From NCBI GenBank assembly GCA_022709105.1, contig JAKIXL010000054.1, forward strand, positions 1,566 to 8,599: DNA of 7,034 bases, written 5' to 3'. Position numbers and translations under genes: made by a program. The notes beneath the pieces were generated by a model, which was given only the letters and a program-made list of their open reading frames with translations, made no database searches and was not told the origin of the DNA. Origin of the DNA: Thermoplasmatota archaeon. Its GTDB lineage: Archaea; Thermoplasmatota; Thermoplasmata; Methanomassiliicoccales; Methanomassiliicoccaceae. Numbering within the stretch: the first letter of the stretch is position 1; every line of letters begins with the position of its first letter. This document shows, piece after piece, positions 1 to 5,494 of the stretch.

Positions 1-1113
1 GGCGTGACCTCGGAAGTGCTCACCCCGGAGGAAGCGGTGGAGAAGATACGCTTCGTCAAGACCAAGGTCCCGTACCTCAGCGTCATCGGCATTGCCGGAC
101 CAGGGGACCCGCTGGCCAACGAGGAAACGTTCCGCGCGCTGGAGCTGGTGGGGAAGGAGTTCCCAGAGCTCACCCTGTGCCTGAGCACCAATGGACTGAA
201 CCTGCCGAAAAGCGTGGACAGGCTGAGGGACCTCGGCGTTAGGTTCCTCACCGTCACCGTGAACGCCATCGAGCCCGAGGTCGGCGCCAAGGTCTATGAC
301 TTCGTGCACTATGAGGGCAAGAGCTATCACGGCAAGGAGGCCGCGGAGATTCTCCTCCGGAACCAGCAGGAGGGGATCAAGAGGGCGGTTGAAGCTGGGA
401 TGCTGGTCAAGGTGAACTCTGTGCTCATCCCGGGCATCAATGCCGATCATCTGCCGGCGGTGGCGAAGAAGGCGAAGGAGCTCGGGGCGTACATCATCAA
501 CATCCTTCCGCTGATACCGGTTCCGGGCACCAAGTTCGAGAACCTCTCTGCGCCGACCGCCAAGCAGCGCAAGGAGCTTCAGGACCTGTGCGAGGTGGAT
601 ATCAGACAGATGCGCCACTGCCGCCAATGCCGGGCGGACGCCATCGGCCTTCTGGGGGAGGACCGTTCGGCGGAGTTCGCCCACTTCACCTGCGCCGCCT
701 CGGCCAAGGGAGAGCAGAGCGGCCCCTTGATGATGGAGGTGGAGGGCGACACCAAGTACCGCATCGCAGTAGCCTCCAGCGACGGGAAGAACGTCGACCA
801 GCACTTCGGCCAGTCCCCGGTGTTCCACGTGTTCATGGTCGAAGGACCTTCGATCCTCGAGCGCGAGGGCATCGATGTCAGCGAGCTGCAGGAGGTCCCG
901 CTGTTCGGACCGGAGCATCGGGCCAAGCTGGAGAGCACGGCGGAGAAGCTGAGGGGCGTTGACGCCGTCATATCCACCCAGTTCGGGGAGATCGCCATCA
1001 AGGTTCTGAGGGACAGAGGCATCATACCGATCGAGGACGCTGGTGACGTCAAGTACGTGCTGCGCAAGGCGACCGAATCGATCTTCAAGGAGCGGTCGGC
1101 CACCTTCCAGTGA
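1..1113 (+). CDS. nifB: NifB, nitrogenase cofactor biosynthesis radical SAM protein with C-terminal NifX-like domain (5' partial)
   Basis: NifB uses radical SAM chemistry to fuse two [4Fe-4S] clusters, insert a carbide and make NifB-co, the precursor of the nitrogenase active-site cofactor, in the cytoplasm. The frame is open from base 1. The first residues (GVTSEVLTPEEA) match the family just after the SAM-cluster cysteine motif, so the N-terminus with that CxxxCxxC is outside the window and the GTG at 4 is an internal valine, not a start. Visible hallmarks, numbered from base 1, are GIAGPGDPLAN, LCLSTNGL, the segment VKVNSVLIPGIN, and MRHCRQCRADA with Cys207 and Cys210, the conserved C-terminal cysteines thought to hold precursor clusters. 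After a linker, residues from about 252 form a NifX/NafY-type domain (RIAVASSDGKNVDQHFG) that in relatives binds or carries the cofactor. Methanogen NifB usually lacks this tail, whereas many bacterial ones have it. The gene ends in TGA 10 bases before the next gene, suggesting co-transcription. Identity is very likely. Confidence 0.94.
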   Translation, partial: GVTSEVLTPEEAVEKIRFVKTKVPYLSVIGIAGPGDPLANEETFRALELVGKEFPELTLCLSTNGLNLPKSVDRLRDLGVRFLTVTVNAIEPEVGAKVYDFVHYEGKSYHGKEAAEILLRNQQEGIKRAVEAGMLVKVNSVLIPGINADHLPAVAKKAKELGAYIINILPLIPVPGTKFENLSAPTAKQRKELQDLCEVDIRQMRHCRQCRADAIGLLGEDRSAEFAHFTCAASAKGEQSGPLMMEVEGDTKYRIAVASSDGKNVDQHFGQSPVFHVFMVEGPSILEREGIDVSELQEVPLFGPEHRAKLESTAEKLRGVDAVISTQFGEIAIKVLRDRGIIPIEDAGDVKYVLRKATESIFKERSATFQ

Positions 1114-1123
1114 AGTGATCGGC

Positions 1124-2651
1124 ATGAAGGGCTCGGAGCTGCTCGTCAGATGCCTGGAGGCTGAGGGCGTGGAGCGCGTGTTCGGCATACCAGGGGAGGA
1201 GAACCTCGACCTCATGGACTCTCTTCGGGATTCTAGCATCGAGTTCGTTCTAACACGTCATGAGAGCAGCGCGGCGTTCATGGCCGGGATGACCGGCCGG
1301 CTGACCTCGAGGCCGGGGGTGTGCCTCACCACGCTGGGCCCGGGGGCGGCGAACATGGTCATCGGGGTGGGGGAGGCGTACCTGGGATATCAGCCCATGG
1401 TCGCCCTGAGCGGGCAGCTCAGTCGAGCGTGTCAGCGCGAGCCGAGGAAGCAGTTCTTGGACCTTATGTCGGTCTTCCGTCCGATCACCAAGGAGGCCAT
1501 CTCCATCGGGACCGCTTCTGAGGTGCCCTCGGCGGCCAGGCGGGCGTTCGACGTGGCCTCCGGGGAGCGCCCGGGACCGGTATACCTGGAGCTGCCGGAG
1601 GACGTGATGAAGGCGAGCCGACCTCCTGTCAAGCGCTCAGCGCCCGATCGTCCTGGCCGGTGCGGGAGTGGTGCGTGCGCGCGCCTCCGCCGAGCTGGTG
1701 CGCTTCGTGGAGCGGTGGAACGTCCCGGTGGCGATGACGTGGCTGGGCTCCGGCGCCGTGCCGTTCGATCACCCGCTGAGCCTGGGGACGGTGGGGTTGA
1801 GGAAGGCGGACATGGCGAGAGCGGCGTTCGAGGCCGCGGACCTCGTCATCCTGGTCGGCTTCGACCTTATGGAGTTCGAGCCGCAGTACTGGAACTTCGG
1901 AACGGCGAAGAAGGTGGCGTACATCGGGGCGGCGCCATGCGATTCCGTCCCGGGGTTCTCGCCGGACGTCCAAGTAGTGGGGGATTTGAACCGGTCGCTG
2001 CGGGATCTCGCCGGCATCGGAGGGGCGGGGACCAACTGGACCGAGGAGTTAAAGGCAAGGCTCTTGGACCAGATCGAACAGGTGCCTCCGGAAGGACGAG
2101 GCGTCAAGCCGCAGGCCATCGTGCGCGCCATCCGGAACGCGCTGGGCCGTGAGGACGTCGCGGTCTCGGACGTCGGGGCGCACCTGCTGTGGATGGCGCA
2201 GCGGTATCCGGTGTACAAAGAGAACACGCTGCTGCTGAGCAACGGCCTAATACCGATGGGCGTAGGCGTGCCGTGGGCCATCGCCGCCAAACTGGCATGT
2301 CCGGAGCGGAAAGTGGTTGCATCCGTGGGTGATGGGAGCTTCGCCATGACCTCGATGGAACTGATGACTGCGAAGGAGCAGGGGGCGCCTATCGTCACCG
2401 TAGTGTGGGACGACAATGAGCTCGCGCTCGTCCGGATAAAGCAGGAGAGGGCCTTCGGCCGCAGTCACGGCATCGAGCTCGGTAATCCGGACATCGTCAG
2501 GTACGCGGAGTCACTGGGCGTCGCCGGCTACCGCGTCTCGACCGGTGTTGAGCTGGGCGAGGCGCTCGCGCGCTGCCTGCGGGACGATGAGATAGCGGTG
2601 ATCGATGTCGCGGTGGACCGCAAGGAGGCGGCGAGGCTTATGCCCCCATGA
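1124..2651 (+). pseudogene. Acetolactate synthase-like thiamine-diphosphate enzyme, frame disrupted near 1615
   Basis: Members of this family condense 2-oxo acids (for acetolactate synthase, two pyruvates to 2-acetolactate) using ThDP and Mg2+. The N-terminal PYR domain runs in one frame from ATG 1124. It shows FGIPGEEN, the activating glutamate in TRHESS (residue 47), a TLGPGAAN loop and LPEDV. The reading then moves to the next frame, which resumes at about 1611 with ADLLSSAQRPIVLAGAGV and runs to TGA 2649-2651. This second part has the central domain and a PP domain with VSDVGAH, SNGLIPMG and the ThDP motif starting GDGSF and ending in DDN. The C-terminal half resembles catabolic AlsS-type enzymes. 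Relatives have roughly 25 more residues between LPEDV and the RPIVLAG block, so the break looks like loss of linker sequence as well as a frame change. It may be a true mutation or an assembly error. The start has an SD-like AGTGATC (1114-1120) and lies 10 bases after nifB; an upstream ATG at 1043 inside nifB is not preferred. The exact substrate is uncertain. Confidence 0.82.
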
Positions 2652-2690
2652 TGCAGGCCTCAACTCCGTGAAGTCCCTGCTCATTCATAC

Positions 2691-2698
2691 TTTTTAAA
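2691..2698 (+). promoter_or_regulatory. TATA-like TTTTTAAA box, possibly instead a T-rich terminator
   Basis: TTTTTAAA lies 40 bases after the acetolactate synthase-like stop. It resembles an archaeal TATA element, but no purine-rich BRE precedes it and the only ATGs at the expected distance open frames of 7-8 codons. In an archaeon a run of five T just after a gene could equally end the upstream transcript. The role is undecided. Confidence 0.25.
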
Positions 2699-2924
2699 GC
2701 AGAAGGCGATGAAAAGGGGTTGGCACTCATGATCGCTATTTATTTCCGCCTCTGATTATTTCTGTCTCAATCAGCTCTTAACTGGTCATCACATCAACAA
2801 TGGATTGAACGATCTTCCTTGATGGAGAAAAATCCACTGGTTTCAATTTTCCTGGATCGCTGATATAAGCTATCTGAACAAATGCGCGTTCATGACTCAC
2901 TTTCGGTCACGTCCGAATAAGTTC

Positions 2925-2931
2925 TTTAAAT
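2925..2931 (+). promoter_or_regulatory. TATA-like TTTAAAT box upstream of the dyad
   Basis: TTTAAAT matches the core of an archaeal TATA box. If used, transcription would begin near 2950-2955, giving a cas3 leader of about 150 bases that would carry the 2962-2987 inverted repeat as a 5' hairpin. It is one of several candidates in this spacer and there is no direct evidence of use. Confidence 0.3.
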
Positions 2932-2961
2932 CCAATGTGCATTTCATTGATTGGGCATATG

Positions 2962-2987
2962 ATCGCCAAAGGAAGAATATTGGCGAT
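2962..2987. repeat. Perfect 8-bp inverted repeat, candidate operator or terminator hairpin
   Basis: ATCGCCAA (2962-2969) and TTGGCGAT (2980-2987) are exact reverse complements separated by a 10-base loop, and three more T follow directly. The arms are GC-richer than the surrounding spacer. As RNA this is a modest stem-loop with a short T tail, like a weak intrinsic terminator. As DNA it is a two-half-site dyad with about 18 bp between half-site centres, a spacing used by many dimeric regulators. It lies about 115 bases before the cas3 GTG. The symmetry is certain; the function is inferred. Confidence 0.45.
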
Positions 2988-3016
2988 TTTCGGAGCAGAC
3001 ATCACTAGCAGCTAAT

Positions 3017-3086
3017 ATGCAATATTATATATATATTATCAATATAATAGAAATAAATAATTATTATATACTTATTGAACTATTTC
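3017..3086 (+). promoter_or_regulatory. AT-rich promoter region of the cas operon
   Basis: About 70 bases contain only around eight G or C. Two archaeal-type TATA candidates lie within: ATTATATATATATT near 3023-3036 and TTATATA at 3064-3070. The second follows the A-rich, BRE-like GAAATAAATA (3050-3059). The second box would place the start of transcription near 3092, almost at the cas3 ribosome binding site (a very short leader). The first would place it near 3055. The tract is stop-free in the cas3 frame, so a longer cas3 start at 3017 is formally possible, but the base composition fits a promoter better than coding sequence. Confidence 0.5.
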
Positions 3087-3091
3087 ATTCT

Positions 3092-3097
3092 GGGGAT
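3092..3097 (+). promoter_or_regulatory. Ribosome binding site deciding the cas3 GTG start
   Basis: GGGGAT, continuing as GGGGATC, differs by one base from the GGTGATC part of the anti-16S complement and ends a few bases before GTG 3101. The ATG at 3017 is preceded only by CAGCTAAT, with no purine-rich site. This favours the shorter Cas3. Confidence 0.5.
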
Positions 3098-3100
3098 CTT

Positions 3101-5494
3101 GTGAGAACGAGATACGTAGATTTGTTCATACAAGCTACAGGTTTCAAGCCCTACCCATACCAAATCGAGCTAGCTACCTCAGAGCATTGGCCAGAGGTCA
3201 TAGAGGTAGAGACCGGAGTTGGAAAGACGGCAGCGATCGTCACAGCATGGCTTTTTAAGCGAAGGTTCTCGACCTGTGAAGCAAAGGCATCCACTCCAAG
3301 GCGACTTATCATTTGTTTACCGACCAGAGTGCTTGTGGAGCAGACCTATCTGTCTGCAATGAGCATCCTGAGGAGGCTGGGCATTGGATCTGATTTTTAT
3401 GATACCGAAGGCAGACGTGACGATGGTGTGCTGATCTCAGTTCTTTGGGGCGGCGATGTAGATAATGACATTGATCATTTTCCAGAACGCGATATGATAA
3501 TCGTCGGAACTCAAGACATGCTCCTATCGAGAGCCCTTAACCGAGGATATGCGATGAGCAAGTTCCGATGGCCCGCCCATTTTGCAATATTGAACAACGA
3601 TTGCCTTTGGGTCATGGATGAGGTCCAACTCATGGGGCCAGGACTGCAGACATCAGCTCAGCTTGAGGCATTTCGTTCTCGGATGGGCACGGTAGGAAAC
3701 CATTTTACGATATGGATGAGCGCAACAATGGACCTGACGGGCATCAATACGGTGGATCATCCTTTGGACATGAACTATGTTCGAACCCTTAGGCTCAGTT
3801 CCGAGGATAAGGTCAATATGCAGGTGTCGTCGATCCTCGAAGCGAAAAAGACCGTCCGTGTATCTCCTGTGAACCTTGAGAAGGATGAGAAGAAGAACGG
3901 AAAGGCCATAGCTGCCAGGATAAAGGAGATCCATGAACCCGAGTCCCTTACCTTGGTCATAGTGAACACAGTTTCGAGAGCTAGAGCTATCTTTTCTGAG
4001 CTTGAGAGGATGGGCGATAAGACACCCATTGTTCTCTTGCATTCCCATTATCGCCCATCCGATAGATCCCTTCAGTATGAGAGAATAAAGCAAGAGGACG
4101 ACCTCATAGTTGTAAGCACGCAGGTGGTGGAGGCAGGCGCGGACATTTCATCAAAGAACATGATCACGGACCTAGCGCCATGGCCCTCTATGGTCCAGAG
4201 GTTCGGCCGTTGTAATCGTCGCGGTGAGCATTCCGAAGCGACCATCGAGTGGTTGGACCCAGGAATCGAACTCGATCCGAAGGGGGTGCTCCCCTATGAG
4301 GTCGATGACCTGTCGCATTCCCGTGAATTGATCATGAATCAATCCGATGGTTCGCCATCGGCCATTTCCAGACTGAGTGCTCAGCGTCCATCCAAGATCT
4401 TACCGGTCATAAGGCGTAAGGACCTGGTGGATCTGTTCGATACGACGCCTGATCTGTTGGGGAACGAGCTGGACATCTCTAGGTTCATCAGAGCGAACGA
4501 CAACAAGGATGTTTTCGTGTTCTGGAGGACTATCATAGATGGAACGCCGAATGTGACAGCGGCGCCTTCTCCTGAGGAGCTGTGCAGCGTACCCATAGGC
4601 GATATATCAAAATTCGTGGATAAGAACGATGCATGGATCTGGGACCATGTGGTTGGGAAATGGTCAAAGATCTTGCAAGGTGAGGCACGGTCGGTCCGTC
4701 CGGGTCAAATAATCCTTCTTGATCGAGAAAAAGGAGGCTATTCGGCTTCAAGGGGATGGACAGGGTCCGAAAAGGATATCCCGACCGCCATCGAGAATCG
4801 AGAGGGGTTGAGGTCCGATAGTTTGAACTCCGATGCTTGGTCCGACACGGGGTGGATCACGCTTATGGACCACACCGAACATGTGATCAAAGAGGTCGAA
4901 GGGCTTGGAACGGTGATTCCCCCTGAACACATGGATGTCCTTAAAGAGGCAGCCAAGTGGCATGACATAGGTAAGGCCCATGAAGCTTTCCAGAACATGA
5001 TCCTAATGGATGAGGGGAGGAGAGATGCAGTGTGGGGGAAAGCACCAAGACAGAACGGTGCTCAATTCTTCACGACCTCCAAAGAAGGAAGGAAAATCCT
5101 CAGGCCATATTTCCGTCATGAGCTGGCATCCGCTTTGGCATATATGGCCAGACAAGGGAGGAGTCCCACGAACGACCTCATTGCATATCTGATCGCTGCG
5201 CATCACGGCAAGGTTAGAGTTACTCTTAGGTCGGTGCCATCTGAAAATGGACCGGATACCAGCACTCTGTTCGCACGAGGCGTATGGGATGGGGACGTGA
5301 TAAGCTTCCCTGACATGATCGGCACCGATATAATTCTAGATCTAACCCCCATCCGCTTGGGAACCTCGAGCTGGTCAAACATGTCAATAAGGTTGCGTGA
5401 TAGGATCGACATGGGCCCTTTTAGATTGGCCTATTTGGAAACGATGTTGCGCATTGCCGATTGGAGGGCTTCGAAGAAGGAGGCCATGGCATGA
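3101..5494 (+). CDS. cas3: Cas3, type I-G (I-U) CRISPR-associated helicase with C-terminal HD nuclease
   Basis: Cas3 is recruited by the type I effector after crRNA-guided R-loop formation; it unwinds target DNA with ATP and cuts the displaced strand. Numbered from GTG 3101 (797 residues), superfamily 2 motifs appear in order: Q-motif PYPYQ (Gln21), Walker A TGVGKT (38-43), LPTRVLVEQT (Ia), DEVQ (173-176), SAT (207-209), STQVVEAGADI with Thr340 (V) and QRFGRCNRRG (366-375, arginine fingers, VI). A linker with RPGQ (533-536) and GGYSASRGW is typical of subtype I-G Cas3. The HD nuclease is C-terminal, with metal-binding candidates His591, His621-Asp622, His673, His701-His702 and Asp787. This helicase-then-HD order is the reverse of most Cas3 proteins and marks the subtype. 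All catalytic residues are present, so it looks functional. It overlaps csx17 by four bases. A start at ATG 3017 would add 28 Ile/Tyr-rich residues that are unlikely to be translated. Confidence 0.96.
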   Translation: MRTRYVDLFIQATGFKPYPYQIELATSEHWPEVIEVETGVGKTAAIVTAWLFKRRFSTCEAKASTPRRLIICLPTRVLVEQTYLSAMSILRRLGIGSDFYDTEGRRDDGVLISVLWGGDVDNDIDHFPERDMIIVGTQDMLLSRALNRGYAMSKFRWPAHFAILNNDCLWVMDEVQLMGPGLQTSAQLEAFRSRMGTVGNHFTIWMSATMDLTGINTVDHPLDMNYVRTLRLSSEDKVNMQVSSILEAKKTVRVSPVNLEKDEKKNGKAIAARIKEIHEPESLTLVIVNTVSRARAIFSELERMGDKTPIVLLHSHYRPSDRSLQYERIKQEDDLIVVSTQVVEAGADISSKNMITDLAPWPSMVQRFGRCNRRGEHSEATIEWLDPGIELDPKGVLPYEVDDLSHSRELIMNQSDGSPSAISRLSAQRPSKILPVIRRKDLVDLFDTTPDLLGNELDISRFIRANDNKDVFVFWRTIIDGTPNVTAAPSPEELCSVPIGDISKFVDKNDAWIWDHVVGKWSKILQGEARSVRPGQIILLDREKGGYSASRGWTGSEKDIPTAIENREGLRSDSLNSDAWSDTGWITLMDHTEHVIKEVEGLGTVIPPEHMDVLKEAAKWHDIGKAHEAFQNMILMDEGRRDAVWGKAPRQNGAQFFTTSKEGRKILRPYFRHELASALAYMARQGRSPTNDLIAYLIAAHHGKVRVTLRSVPSENGPDTSTLFARGVWDGDVISFPDMIGTDIILDLTPIRLGTSSWSNMSIRLRDRIDMGPFRLAYLETMLRIADWRASKKEAMA
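5477..5483 (+). promoter_or_regulatory. Strong Shine-Dalgarno site for csx17 inside the cas3 end
   Basis: AAGGAGG lies 7 bases before ATG 5491, ideal spacing, within the last codons of cas3. It fixes the csx17 start at 5491 rather than the in-frame ATG at 5509. Confidence 0.8.

Larger units (their letters stand above)
2652..3100. other. Intergenic spacer between the metabolic genes and the cas operon
   Basis: This stretch of about 450 bases holds no convincing gene on either strand. Stops are frequent in all frames and the only ATG-initiated frames noted are very short (the longest, 2935-3015, is 26 codons). GC content falls steadily, ending in a tract of about 70 bases with only eight or so G/C. 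It contains TATA-like boxes, one perfect 8-bp inverted repeat and, at its end, the preferred ribosome binding site of cas3. No tRNA-like cloverleaf, insertion-sequence ends or CRISPR repeat units were recognised. It is most simply the 3' end of the preceding transcription unit plus the promoter region of the cas operon. Confidence 0.7.

Noticed and set aside
4..6. GTG at 4 as the start of the nifB frame
   Set aside because: The frame is open to base 1 and the residues around it match internal NifB sequence, so this is a truncated gene and the GTG is an internal valine.
579..1103. Long minus-strand frame opposite nifB
   Set aside because: It lies wholly opposite a clearly conserved gene, has low-complexity Ser/Pro/Arg-rich composition and no recognisable domain; it is a shadow of codon bias in GC-rich DNA.
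1043..1123. Upstream ATG start for the acetolactate synthase-like gene
   Set aside because: It would overlap the end of nifB by about 70 bases and add Cys/Ser/Arg-rich residues unlike the family. ATG 1124 has an SD-like site and begins where homologues begin.
1769..2416. Minus-strand frame of 215 codons opposite the ThDP enzyme
   Set aside because: It is entirely antisense to conserved PP-domain motifs and has no family features of its own; a GC-driven shadow.
2792..2824. CATCAA...TTGATG inverted repeat
   Set aside because: Only six base pairs with a spacer of about 20 bases and no T tail; not distinguishable from chance.
2935..3015. 26-codon open frame before cas3
   Set aside because: It has no ribosome binding site, the TTTAAAT box is only 3 bases ahead of its ATG (too close to drive it), and its second half is formed by the inverted repeat. 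No resemblance to a known small protein was recognised.
2652..3016. Possible CRISPR array or leader in the spacer before cas3
   Set aside because: No direct repeat of 25-37 bases with regular spacing was found; the only symmetry of note is the single 8-bp dyad.
3023..3049. TATTATA/TATAATA inverted repeats in the AT tract
   Set aside because: Short symmetric A/T words are expected by chance in sequence of about 11% GC and give no specific signal.
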